A stretch of DNA of 14,452 bases from an uncultured cyanobacterium. Its GTDB lineage: Bacteria; Cyanobacteriota; Cyanobacteriia; PCC-6307; Cyanobiaceae. The notes beneath the pieces were generated by a model. That model saw nothing but the letters and a program-made list of their open reading frames with translations. It was not told where the DNA came from and made no database searches. The DNA lies in the NCBI GenBank assembly GCA_903934745.1, contig CAIZOZ010000458.1:1-14452 (forward strand), written 5' to 3'. Within the stretch, counting starts at the first letter, position 1, and the number at the start of each line of letters is the position of its first letter. Below are positions 6,736 to 13,672 of the stretch, one piece after another. The position numbers were made by a program, and so were the translations under genes.

Positions 6736-8159
6736 GCGCCAACCGTTCACCGGCTCCGGCACTGCTGTGGCGCGCTCGGCTGCGCCTGGCTGGCCTCTCA
6801 CTGCTGGTGATGGGCGCGATTCTGTACGGCGCCGGTTTTGCCATGGCACGGCTGCTGCTACAGGAGCGGGAAACCTCCCTGCGCCGCGAGCTGCAGAGCC
6901 TCGCCGGGACACTGCACGACAGCCTCAAGCCCAGCCTGCCTCTGCTGGCCACTCCCTCGCCGGCGCTGGCGGCGGTGCTGCCGGGCCTCTGCCTGGTGGA
7001 CCAGCCTTGTCCGCTGCCCAATGCTTTGATCGAGCGCCACGCCGTCAGCGCCGCCGATCCGGCCCGCTTCCAGCTGCGGATCTTCAATCCCCGTGGCCAG
7101 CTGCTGGCCGCCTCTCCAGGCGCCCTGGGGCCTGGCCGGCCAGATCCGATGTGGCAGGAGCGCCGGCTGCCGAGCGGCGAGCGGCTGCTCAGCACCTCGA
7201 TCCATCTGCACCGGGCCCATGGCAGCGGTGAGCAGGACTGGGGCACTCTGCAGATCAGCCGCAGCCTGGCGCCGCTCGAGGCCGAGGCCCGACGCCTGTG
7301 GTGGCTGGGCCATGGCGTGTACACCCTGGCGATGGCAGGCATGGCCCTGGCCAGCTGGTGGCTGGCCGGGCTGGCGATGGCGCCGCTGCTGGAGGCTTAC
7401 CGCCGGCAGGAGCAGTTCAGTGCCGATGTCGCCCATGAACTGCGCACGCCCCTGGCCAACCTGCTGGCCCTGCTCGAAGCTGAACGCAGCGGCCTGGGCC
7501 GCTCGATCACGCCAACCCAGGCGGGGGAGCTCCCCCCAGCAGATCCCAAGGCAGCAGTCCCCACGGCGACAGGCTTGGATCGGATGCTCAGCCAGGGGCG
7601 GCGGTTGCAGCAGCTGATCGCCGATCTGCTGCTGCTGGCCAGCCTGGAGCAGCCTGCCAACAGGAGCCACCTGGAGCGATGCAACCTCGCGGAGATCAGC
7701 GCGGATGTCCTGGAGGACTTCAGCGAAGCAGCTGCCGCGGCGACGGTCACCCTGGAAGCGGCGATCGAGATCAGCGACGCCACTGTTCTGGGGGTGGAAT
7801 CGGAACTGAGCCGCTTGCTGATCAACCTGCTCAGCAATGCCCTGCAGCACAGCCCGGCTGGCGGCACGGTCCTGGTGGGTCTGCAGCGACGCGGCCGGGA
7901 GATTCATCTGTTCGTGCAGGACAGCGGTCCTGGTATCCCAGCGCAGGAGCAGGGGCGGATCTTTGAGCGGTTCCATCGCCTCGACCCTGGTCGCAGCCGT
8001 CAGCAGGGAGGCACGGGTCTGGGGCTGGCCATCGCCGAGGCGATCGCCCGACGCCATGGCGGGGTGATCAGCCTGCACTCGGCACCGGACGAGGGCGTGA
8101 CCTTTGCCCTGCGTTTGTCGGCTGCCAGGCCTGCAGCCGTTGCAGCCCGATCAACCTGA
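6732..8159 (+). CDS. Two-component sensor histidine kinase paired with the RppA-like regulator
   Basis: This 475-residue membrane kinase has TM1 at about residues 15-38, a periplasmic sensor region of about 150 residues and TM2 at about 190-213. It has no clear HAMP domain: TM2 leads almost directly into the H-box FSADVAHELRTP with His235. An Ala/Pro-rich insertion of about 25 residues separates the two dimerisation helices. The ATPase domain has the N box (LLINLLSNALQHSP), G1 (DSGPGIP), F box (FERFHRLD) and G2 (GGTGLGLAIAEAI), so it should be active. The sensor region has Cys87 and Cys93 in LCLVDQPC and a His cluster (H158, H160, H163), which are possible metal ligands or a redox pair. The start overlaps the regulator's stop as ATGA. 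The last nine bases overlap the end of the MerR remnant on the other strand. Confidence 0.93.
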   Translation: MSANRSPAPALLWRARLRLAGLSLLVMGAILYGAGFAMARLLLQERETSLRRELQSLAGTLHDSLKPSLPLLATPSPALAAVLPGLCLVDQPCPLPNALIERHAVSAADPARFQLRIFNPRGQLLAASPGALGPGRPDPMWQERRLPSGERLLSTSIHLHRAHGSGEQDWGTLQISRSLAPLEAEARRLWWLGHGVYTLAMAGMALASWWLAGLAMAPLLEAYRRQEQFSADVAHELRTPLANLLALLEAERSGLGRSITPTQAGELPPADPKAAVPTATGLDRMLSQGRRLQQLIADLLLLASLEQPANRSHLERCNLAEISADVLEDFSEAAAAATVTLEAAIEISDATVLGVESELSRLLINLLSNALQHSPAGGTVLVGLQRRGREIHLFVQDSGPGIPAQEQGRIFERFHRLDPGRSRQQGGTGLGLAIAEAIARRHGGVISLHSAPDEGVTFALRLSAARPAAVAARST

Positions 8160-8510
8160 ACCGTAGGCGGGGCAGAGCCCACCGGGCGAACGGGCGCTGA
8201 CGGCGACGACCGCGAGCTGGCCGCGTAGCCCGTCATCCCTGCCAAAGGCCTCAACGAGAGGGGGAGCCGGCTCGGCAAGGCGGTGCAGGTGCAGAAGCCC
8301 GAGCGCGTCGGGACTCCAGGATCTGGCGTACGTCCTGCAGTGGCATCTCCATGGCTTTGGGCGTGCGGATCGATTCCAGCCCCGCGAACACCTCTGGAGC
8401 CAAGAGGCGGTAGCCGCCTTCGCTGCAGTCGATCGCTGCGCTCGATGGGCCGGATCAACCCGTGATCGCCGTAGAAGCGGATGGCCTTGAAGGGGGATGG
8501 ACTGCGGCAC
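8151..8510 (-). pseudogene. Decayed MerR-family transcriptional regulator
   Basis: Read on the minus strand, parts of a MerR protein appear in order but in different frames. They are KAIRFYGDHGLIRPIERS (from 8488), EGGYRLLAPEVFAGLE continuing to MPLQDVRQILESRR (about 8421-8305), SGFCTCTALPSRL (about 8302-8264), and LRGQLAVVAVSARSPGG ending in LCPAYGSG at the stop at 8151. The first match is the recognition helix and wing of MerR proteins (TIRFYE-x-GLI, GYR-x-Y); the Cys motifs fit the metal-binding C-terminus. The first break is a 13-base duplication between two copies of TCGCTGC (8420-8426 and 8433-8439). Removing one unit gives an unbroken IERSEGGYRLL. The second break fits an extra CG pair near 8304-8308. 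The N-terminus is short or also shifted. Only shadow ORFs remain intact, so no functional product is expected. The third junction is the least certain. Confidence 0.75.
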
Positions 8511-8541
8511 TTGACTCTCCCCCCACTGGAGGGTGCAGGTT
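8511..8541 (+). promoter_or_regulatory. MerR-type promoter/operator upstream of the DUF305 gene
   Basis: A -35 box TTGACT (8511-8516) is followed by a dyad with arms ACTCTCC (8514-8520) and GGAGGGT (8528-8534), six of seven positions pairing around a 7-base centre. A poor -10 (CAGGTT, 8536-8541) follows at 19 bases. A dyad filling an over-long spacer is the signature of MerR-family activated promoters such as zntA and copA. It lies directly next to the MerR remnant and 29 bases before the DUF305 start, pointing at that gene. Confidence 0.65.
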
Positions 8542-8569
8542 GGATAGGGAATTCATCAACCCGTTCTCC

Positions 8570-9277
8570 ATGCGCGCTGCGCTGAGTGCTCTGGCTCTCG
8601 TCGGTCTACTGACCCCGGTGGCCCAGGCCCAGATCGATCCCCATCGGCACCACCGGATGATGGCGCCGGCTCCGGCAGGGGATGGGGCTGTGGCGGCACC
8701 GATGGATCACAGCGCCCACAACCATGACGTCGGCCCGGCAGGCAGCACCTACGACCTGCGCTGGATCGATGGCATGGTGCAGCACCACACGGGTGCTCTG
8801 CGCATGAGCGAGTTCGTGTTCGACATCGGCTCACCAGGGGTGGGGTCCCTGGCCAGAGAGATCTGGCGCGACCAGGCCCAGGAGATCAAGGCGATGGGGC
8901 AATGGCGCAAAGCCTGGTATCCCGGGGCGCCTGTCTTTCCAGTGGCACTCAAAGGCGGCGGTGATCCAGACGCCATGGCCGATCTGATCCGGATGAGCCC
9001 TGCTCAGATCCAGGCGATGCAGATGCTGAATGCCATCCCCACGGTTGCCACCAGGGTGACGTGGTTCCTGGAAGGGATGCTTCAGCATCATGGCGGCGCG
9101 CTGATCATGGCCCATGACGCCTTGAACAAAAGCACCAATCCCACGATTCAACGGCTGGCGCGAGCGATCATCGTTGCGCAACGCCGCGAGATCATTCAGC
9201 TACGCAAGATGCTCCAACATGATGGGCTCAACAAGCCTGAGTACCACCAGTACGACAGCCTTTTCTCCTTGAACTGA
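8570..9277 (+). CDS. Secreted DUF305 protein (CopM-like, probable periplasmic metal binding)
   Basis: This is a 235-residue protein with a signal peptide (MRAALSALAL..., cleavage after about residue 20, AQA/Q). The mature start is rich in His and Met (DPHRHHRMM, MDHSAHNHD). Two repeats of the DUF305 signature follow: WIDGMVQHHTGALRMSE at about 65-81 and FLEGMLQHHGGALIMAHDA at about 166-184. The family adopts a ferritin-like four-helix fold. The cyanobacterial member CopM is a periplasmic copper-binding protein that limits copper uptake. By analogy this protein probably buffers copper or a similar ion in the periplasm; that is an inference. ATG at 8570 is chosen because it starts the signal peptide and lies just after the MerR-type promoter. 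An upstream GTG at 8462 would run through that promoter. A small DUF3721 gene follows 37 bases downstream, probably in one transcript. Confidence 0.9.
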   Translation: MRAALSALALVGLLTPVAQAQIDPHRHHRMMAPAPAGDGAVAAPMDHSAHNHDVGPAGSTYDLRWIDGMVQHHTGALRMSEFVFDIGSPGVGSLAREIWRDQAQEIKAMGQWRKAWYPGAPVFPVALKGGGDPDAMADLIRMSPAQIQAMQMLNAIPTVATRVTWFLEGMLQHHGGALIMAHDALNKSTNPTIQRLARAIIVAQRREIIQLRKMLQHDGLNKPEYHQYDSLFSLN

Positions 9278-9314
9278 GCTGATCGACTGCCGTCCTCTCC
9301 ATCAACCCAGATTC

Positions 9315-9539
9315 ATGACCGCCGCCTTTCTTCGTCTGAGCCTGTTCGTACCCATCCTCCTGTCAACAGTCACGGCACCTCGGGTTCTGGCCCAGGCCAA
9401 TGATATGTTTCCCAGCAAAGCGGCCGCATTGCTGCGGGCTAAGGAATTGAAGTGTGCCGGTGCCTTTGCTATGGGCAACGAATGGATGCCCTGCAAAGAC
9501 TTTAACGCCTATGAAAAAGCTGTTCGCCAAGGATCGTGA
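9315..9539 (+). CDS. Small secreted DUF3721 protein
   Basis: This 74-residue protein has a signal peptide (hydrophobic core LRLSLFVPILLSTV, cleavage near VLA/QAND). The mature part of about 48 residues matches the DUF3721 pattern: FPSKAAALLRAKELKC then GAFAMGNEWMPCKDF. The two Cys (residues 47 and 60) and the Met and His-poor core are the conserved feature; they could form a disulfide or bind metal. The family is small, mostly cyanobacterial and of unknown function. Its position 37 bases after the DUF305 gene suggests co-expression and a shared periplasmic role. I see no good ribosome-binding site before the ATG, which is common in cyanobacteria. Confidence 0.85.
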   Translation: MTAAFLRLSLFVPILLSTVTAPRVLAQANDMFPSKAAALLRAKELKCAGAFAMGNEWMPCKDFNAYEKAVRQGS

Positions 9540-9791
9540 TTCGATGAGCGAAAGGCGCATGGAGAACCGGATGCCGATGTTTCCAGCGACTTCCGACCCG
9601 CTGGGACCGTTGGAAGCCAGCGGTTGAAGGTCACGGTTGGGGAGCTGTTGCCGGATCAGCCGGTGCCGCTGTTGCAAAAGTGGCTGGAGATCAGCCGTGA
9701 GGCGGCCATCAAGTTCTGGAGCGAGAAGCTCCAGCAGGGCTGGCAGCCGACCACAGCCCAGTGGCGCCCCCCCAAGCCGCCGCCAGGGTGA
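9540..9791 (+). pseudogene. DUF1651-like fragment without a clear start
   Basis: After the DUF3721 stop, the same frame stays open for 83 codons to TGA at 9789-9791 but holds no ATG or GTG that could be a convincing start. The C-terminal 55 residues (from TTG at 9624) read LKVTVGELLPDQPVPLL, then ISREAAIKFWSEKLQQGW and an AQW ending. This resembles DUF1651, a short picocyanobacterial family whose ends carry a Leu/Pro segment, R-x-x-A-x-x-x-W and GW...P-x-W. An ATG at 9544 opens another frame (27 residues) that ends just where the good match begins, so a frameshift is possible. Either the TTG is the start of a short protein or the 5' part has decayed. The function of the family is unknown. The gene would converge on arsJ. 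Confidence 0.45.
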
Positions 9792-9823
9792 ATGCAGCCA
9801 TTGCCTTGGGTATGGCTGGGCCT

Positions 9824-11125
9824 TCAGCTCACGGGCTGCCGTTGCCGAGGCGGCTCCGGCAGCCTGCAGCTCACCAGAGCGGCGGCGGCCACCAGTAACG
9901 AAGACGTCCACAGACAAGCCTGCATGCCACCTACCAGGAACATGGCTCCTGAGAGCAGGGTGCCCACCAGCCGGCCGGCGGCGTTGGCCATGTAATAGAA
10001 ACCAACGTTGAGGCTCACTGCTTCGATATCGGAATAGGCCAGGATCATGTAGCTGTGAATCGAGGAATTCATGGCGAACACGACCCCGAACACCGCCAGT
10101 CCTGCCACCACCGCCACACCGGGCTGGCCCACCTGACGCCAGAGGGCGATGGCGATCAACGCTGGAATGGCCGTGAGCACGGCGCTCCAGAACTGCACCG
10201 CCGCCACACCGGGCGGAGCGCTTTTGCCCCAGGCACGCCGCAAGGCCGGCGCCGAACCCTGCACGATCCCGTAGCCGATCACCCACAGGCCCATGAAGCC
10301 GCCCACCTCCCAGAACCTCCAGCCCAGGGCGGCCTCGAGGAACACCGGCAGGGCCACCACGAACCAGACATCGCGGGCCCCGAACAGAAAGAAGCGCGCC
10401 AGCGACAACATGTTGATGCCGCGGCTCTTGGCGAACAGAGCACTGAAGCCAGGTTTTTGCTTCATGCGGCCCATGTCAGCGGGCAACACCAGGCTGCCGC
10501 AGAAGGCCAGCAGCAGGCCGGCGGCCATCACCGCCACGGCGGCGTTGAAGCCGATCGTGGCCAGCAGCACGCCACCGAGAAAGAAGCCCACCCCTTTGAG
10601 GGCGTTCTTGGAACCGGTGAGGATCGCCACCCAGCGGAACAGTTGCTGCTCGCCCTTGTGGTGATCGTCCGGTGTTTCGGGCACCACGGTCTTGATGGCG
10701 CTCTTGGCGCTCATCTTGTTGAGGTCCTTGGCGATGCCGCTGATCGCCTGGGCCGCCATCACATAGGCCACGCTCCACCACTTCGGCCAGGAATCGGCCA
10801 CCGGGATCAGCATCAACAGGGCCGCCACCTGCAGCAGGGTGCCCGTCCAGAGAGTGAGCCGCAGCCCGAAGCGTCCCCCGAGCCAGCCGCCGTAGAGGTT
10901 GGTGACGATGCCGAAGAATTCATAGAACAGAAACAGCAGGGCTATTTCGAGGGTGCTGTAGCCGAGCGCATGGAAGTGGAACACCACCAGCATGCGCAGC
11001 GCCCCATCAGTGAGCGTGAAGGCCCAGTAGTTGGCTGTCACGATCATGTACTGCTGCAAGGCAGACAGTGTTCGCGTGGCCGGCCTGTCTGCCGGGAGCG
11101 GCGGGGTGAGTTTCGGTGTCGTCAT
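9824..11125 (-). CDS. arsJ: ArsJ, organoarsenical (1-arseno-3-phosphoglycerate) efflux transporter, MFS
   Basis: This 433-residue integral membrane protein has about 11-12 predicted helices. It shows the ArsJ-type N-terminus (TANYWAFTLTDGALRMLVVF, FHFHALGYSTLEIALLFLFYE) and the loop with KDLNKMSAKSAIK followed by a His/Asp-rich DDHHKGE segment. ArsJ is known to export 1-arseno-3-phosphoglycerate, the unstable product formed when GAPDH uses arsenate instead of phosphate. Outside the cell the product falls apart to arsenate. The neighbouring GAPDH gene ends 29 bases upstream on the same strand, as expected for this pair. The ATG at 11125 is the natural start; a cytoplasmic tail of about 20 residues precedes the first helix. 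Control by the ArsR box beyond the GAPDH gene is likely. Confidence 0.93.
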   Translation of the reverse strand: MTTPKLTPPLPADRPATRTLSALQQYMIVTANYWAFTLTDGALRMLVVFHFHALGYSTLEIALLFLFYEFFGIVTNLYGGWLGGRFGLRLTLWTGTLLQVAALLMLIPVADSWPKWWSVAYVMAAQAISGIAKDLNKMSAKSAIKTVVPETPDDHHKGEQQLFRWVAILTGSKNALKGVGFFLGGVLLATIGFNAAVAVMAAGLLLAFCGSLVLPADMGRMKQKPGFSALFAKSRGINMLSLARFFLFGARDVWFVVALPVFLEAALGWRFWEVGGFMGLWVIGYGIVQGSAPALRRAWGKSAPPGVAAVQFWSAVLTAIPALIAIALWRQVGQPGVAVVAGLAVFGVVFAMNSSIHSYMILAYSDIEAVSLNVGFYYMANAAGRLVGTLLSGAMFLVGGMQACLWTSSLLVAAAALVSCRLPEPPRQRQPVS

Positions 11126-11154
11126 GGTGGGAAATCGGCTCCGATCAACCGAGA

Positions 11155-12198
11155 TCAGCGTGCATCAAGCAAGGCCACATGGCTCACCAGATCGGCCAGG
11201 CGTGAGCTGTAGCCCCATTCGTTGTCGTACCAGGCGTACACCTTCAGCTGGGTGCCATTCACCACCAGCGTCGAGAGGCCATCGACGATGGCGCTGCGGG
11301 AATCGTTGACGTAATCGACCGACACCAGCGGCCGGGTTTCGTAGCCGAGGATCCCTTGCAGGGGGCCCTTCGCGGCCGTCTCGAAGGCCCGGTTCACCTC
11401 CTCCACCGTGACGCTGCGCTTCAGTTCGAACACCGCATCGGTGAGCGAGGCATTTAGCAGCGGCACCCGCACGGCATGGCCATTCAGCTTGCCTTGCAGC
11501 TCCGGGAAGATCATCCCGATCGCCTTGGCCGATCCAGTGGTGGTGGGGATCAGGCTCTGGCTACAGGAGCGGGCCCGGCGCAGGTCGCTCTTAAAGGCAT
11601 CCACCACCACCTGGGTATTGGTGACATCGTGGAGGGTGGTGATCGAACCGTGTTCGATCCCGAAGCTCTCGTGCACCACCTTCACCACCGGTGCCAGGCA
11701 GTTGGTGGTGCAGGAGGCGGCGGTGATCAGCCGGTGGACATCTGGATCGTAGAGATGGTGGTTGATGCCGAACACGATGTTGAGCACCTCGGCGCCGGCG
11801 ATTACACCCTTCACGGGGCAGGCCACCACCACGCGGTTGAGGCCCACCGCATCGAAATAGGGCTGCAGGGTTTCCGGCGTCTTGAACTTACCGCTGCATT
11901 CGAGCACCATCTCCACCCCGGCCTGGCGCCAGGGCACGGCGGTGGGGTCCGTCTCCTGGCTATAGCTCACCGGGGTGTTGGCGACGACGAAGCCCTGGCT
12001 GTTGTGCGGCAAACCCGTATTCGCTTGAGCAGCCTGCGGCCAGCGGCCATGCACCGAATCAAACGCCAGCAGATGGGCGGCGGTGGCGGCATCACCGGCC
12101 GGATCATTGACGTGGACCAGTTCAATGCCGGGCCTCCCCCAGAGGGCACGGAAGACGAGGCGGCCGATGCGCCCGAAGCCGTTGATGCCGATTTTCAT
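11155..12198 (-). CDS. gap: Glyceraldehyde-3-phosphate dehydrogenase of the arsenate-resistance type
   Basis: This is a complete 347-residue GAPDH. The NAD-binding start is MKIGINGFGRIGRLVFR, the catalytic Cys163 lies in ASCTTNCLAP and His190 in SITTLHDVTNTQ. The LHDVTNTQ and DLRRARS segments differ from the housekeeping forms and, as I recall, fit the GAPDHs linked to arsJ. In such operons the enzyme makes 1-arseno-3-phosphoglycerate from glyceraldehyde-3-phosphate and arsenate, which ArsJ then exports. The enzyme is cytosolic. A start at 12237 would add 13 residues before the conserved MKIGINGFG and is unlikely, so ATG at 12198 is used. The gene is first in the leftward arm of the arsenic locus, with the palindromic box 42 bases upstream of its ATG. 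Confidence 0.93.
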   Translation of the reverse strand: MKIGINGFGRIGRLVFRALWGRPGIELVHVNDPAGDAATAAHLLAFDSVHGRWPQAAQANTGLPHNSQGFVVANTPVSYSQETDPTAVPWRQAGVEMVLECSGKFKTPETLQPYFDAVGLNRVVVACPVKGVIAGAEVLNIVFGINHHLYDPDVHRLITAASCTTNCLAPVVKVVHESFGIEHGSITTLHDVTNTQVVVDAFKSDLRRARSCSQSLIPTTTGSAKAIGMIFPELQGKLNGHAVRVPLLNASLTDAVFELKRSVTVEEVNRAFETAAKGPLQGILGYETRPLVSVDYVNDSRSAIVDGLSTLVVNGTQLKVYAWYDNEWGYSSRLADLVSHVALLDAR

Positions 12199-12239
12199 GG
12201 AATGGGAAGCGAAAGCGCCGGCCGACGGCGAAACCATAG

Positions 12240-12255
12240 ATCAACTAGAGTTGAT
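12240..12255. promoter_or_regulatory. Palindromic ArsR operator between GAPDH and arsR
   Basis: ATCAACT and AGTTGAT form a perfect 7+2+7 palindrome. It contains ATCAA-N6-TTGAT, the form I recall for cyanobacterial ArsR boxes. It sits in the 78-base gap between divergent genes, so one site could repress both arms. A weaker dyad, ATGTG (12261-12265) and CACAT (12274-12278), overlaps the arsR start codon. Confidence 0.75.
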
Positions 12256-12276
12256 GGGTGATGTGTTGCTGATCAC

Positions 12277-12597
12277 ATGGGCGTAACCAGTTCCGCGATT
12301 CAGGCCGAGCAGGCCCGAGCACTGCTCACGGCTCTTGCCGAGCCGATTCGTCTGCGGGTGATGGAGGCTCTCGGCGGCGGCGAGCGCTGCGTCTGCGATC
12401 TCACCGCTGATCTGGGCCTGGCCCAGTCGAAGATTTCATTTCACCTCAAGGTGCTCAAGCAGGCCGGGCTGCTTGCCGACCGGCAGGAGGGCCGCTGGAT
12501 CTACTACCGCCTGCGCCCTGAGGGCCTGGAGGATCTCCGTGGCTGGCTCGCGGCGTTGAGCGCCGATTGCAGAAAATCCGCCAGCTCCTGCAAGTGA
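12277..12597 (+). CDS. arsR: ArsR-family arsenic-responsive repressor
   Basis: This 106-residue ArsR/SmtB winged-helix protein has its recognition helix in LGLAQSKISFHLKVLKQAGL (about 46-65), with a wing at RQEGRWIYYRL. Cys38 and Cys40 in ERCVCDL form the arsenite-binding pair next to the DNA-binding helix, as in E. coli-type ArsR (ELCVCDL). Cys98 and Cys105 near the C-terminus may supply a further ligand. The apo-repressor binds the operator and leaves it when arsenite or antimonite binds. The gene is divergent from GAPDH-arsJ, shares the palindromic box and overlaps the permease by four bases (GTGA), so it is the first gene of the rightward arm. Confidence 0.95.
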   Translation: MGVTSSAIQAEQARALLTALAEPIRLRVMEALGGGERCVCDLTADLGLAQSKISFHLKVLKQAGLLADRQEGRWIYYRLRPEGLEDLRGWLAALSADCRKSASSCK

Positions 12598-13655
12598 GTG
12601 GCCTCACCCCGGCGATGCGGTGGCTGCGTACCAGCCGCTCAGGCCATGGCGCCGTGCTGGCTGGTCTGGTGGCCACTTGGCTGATTCTTTACCGGATCAA
12701 TGAATCGCTCTGGGAGACGGTGCTGTTCGGCTGGCTGGGGTTGGCGCCGGAGGAACGGCTGAGCGAGACCTTGCGCTTTTTCTTCTACGACTCTGTAAAG
12801 ATCGCCTTGCTGCTTAGCGGCATCATCTTTGTGGTCACCGTGATGCGCTCCTATCTGAGCGTGGAACGCACTCGGGCCTTGCTGGCCGGGCGCCGTGAGG
12901 GGATCGGCAACGTACTGGCCGGTCTGCTTGGGGTGATCACACCCTTCTGCTCCTGCAGTGCGGTGCCAGCCTTCATCGGTTTCCTGGCTGCCGGCATCCC
13001 GCTGGGGGTCACGATGAGCTTCCTGATCGCCAGCCCGATGGTGAATGAGGTGGCGATCGGCCTGCTGTTCAGTCTGTTCGGCTGGAGAATCACGCTGATC
13101 TACATCAGCTCCGGTCTGGTGATCGCGATCCTGGCGGGATGGGTGCTTGGCCGTCTGCAGCTCGAGCGCTGGGTCGAATCCTTCGTCTACGAAACCAAGC
13201 TGCATGGAGCGGCCCTGGATGGTTCGCTCGCTCTTACCTTTGATCAGCGGTTGCAGATGGGCGCAGAGGAGGTGACTTCCATTCTGAGGCAGATCTGGCC
13301 CTATCTGCTTGTGGGTATCGGCGTGGGCGCCTTGATCCATGGCTGGGTGCCAACCAACTTCTTCGCCACCTACGCCGGCCCCAGAAATCCTTTCGGTGTT
13401 CTGGTGGCGGTGGGGATTGGGATTCCGCTCTATTCCAATGCGGCGGGTGTGATGCCGATGGTGCAGGCGCTCCACGACAAGGGGCTGCCGATGGGCACCG
13501 TTCTCGCCTTCATGATGAGTGTGGTGGCCCTGTCACTGCCGGAGCTGATCCTGCTGCGCCGGGTACTCAAACCACCTTTGCTGGTTGCTTTCTTTTCGGT
13601 CACCGGCCTGGGCATCGTGCTGATCGGCTACCTCTTCAATGCCCTCCTGCCTTGA
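12594..13655 (+). CDS. arsP: ArsP/DUF318-type permease (probable organoarsenical or metalloid exporter)
   Basis: This is a 353-residue membrane protein with about eight helices. The first half has the conserved signature GVITPFCSCSAVPAFIGFL, with Cys119 and Cys121, followed by GIPLGVTMSFLIASPMVNE. The second half repeats the pattern less strictly (GIPLYSNAAGVMPMVQAL, SLPELILLRR). This is the ArsP_1 (DUF318) permease family; characterised ArsP exports trivalent organoarsenicals, while other members have been linked to Cu or Zn efflux. Downstream of arsR, an arsenical substrate is most likely, but the exact one is unknown. GTG at 12594 is chosen because it overlaps the arsR stop as GTGA. TTG at 12567 would give a 31-base overlap, and ATG at 12615 is the next alternative. 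Confidence 0.87.
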   Translation: MSGLTPAMRWLRTSRSGHGAVLAGLVATWLILYRINESLWETVLFGWLGLAPEERLSETLRFFFYDSVKIALLLSGIIFVVTVMRSYLSVERTRALLAGRREGIGNVLAGLLGVITPFCSCSAVPAFIGFLAAGIPLGVTMSFLIASPMVNEVAIGLLFSLFGWRITLIYISSGLVIAILAGWVLGRLQLERWVESFVYETKLHGAALDGSLALTFDQRLQMGAEEVTSILRQIWPYLLVGIGVGALIHGWVPTNFFATYAGPRNPFGVLVAVGIGIPLYSNAAGVMPMVQALHDKGLPMGTVLAFMMSVVALSLPELILLRRVLKPPLLVAFFSVTGLGIVLIGYLFNALLP

Positions 13656-13672
13656 TCCTCTCCCTTCCCACC

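Noticed and set aside
6858..8078. Minus-strand ORF of 406 codons
   Set aside because: It is antisense to the sensor kinase and very Gln-rich, a mirror of Leu/Ala-coding CTG and GCC codons.
8000..8458. Intact minus-strand ORF over the end of the kinase gene
   Set aside because: Only its first dozen residues and a short later stretch match MerR; the rest is out of frame, so it is part of the pseudogene reading and not a gene in itself.
8462..8569. Longer DUF305 reading from GTG at 8462
   Set aside because: The extension would cross the MerR-type promoter and place the signal peptide inside the protein; ATG at 8570 starts the signal peptide directly.
9363..10286. Minus-strand ORF of 307 codons
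   Set aside because: It overlaps arsJ in another frame and the DUF3721 gene antisense; its composition is shadow-like and arsJ is a clear family match.
10055..11212. Plus-strand ORF of 385 codons
   Set aside because: It is antisense to arsJ, His/Gln/Gly-rich and without recognisable domains.
12199..12237. N-terminal extension of GAPDH from the upstream start
   Set aside because: It would precede the universally conserved N-terminal strand and run towards the operator; the ATG at 12198 is the family start.
11476..12261. Plus-strand ORF of 261 codons
   Set aside because: It is antisense to the GAPDH gene, which has all catalytic motifs.
12639..13475. Minus-strand ORF of 278 codons
   Set aside because: It is antisense to the ArsP-type permease, with repetitive Gln/Asp/His-rich content.
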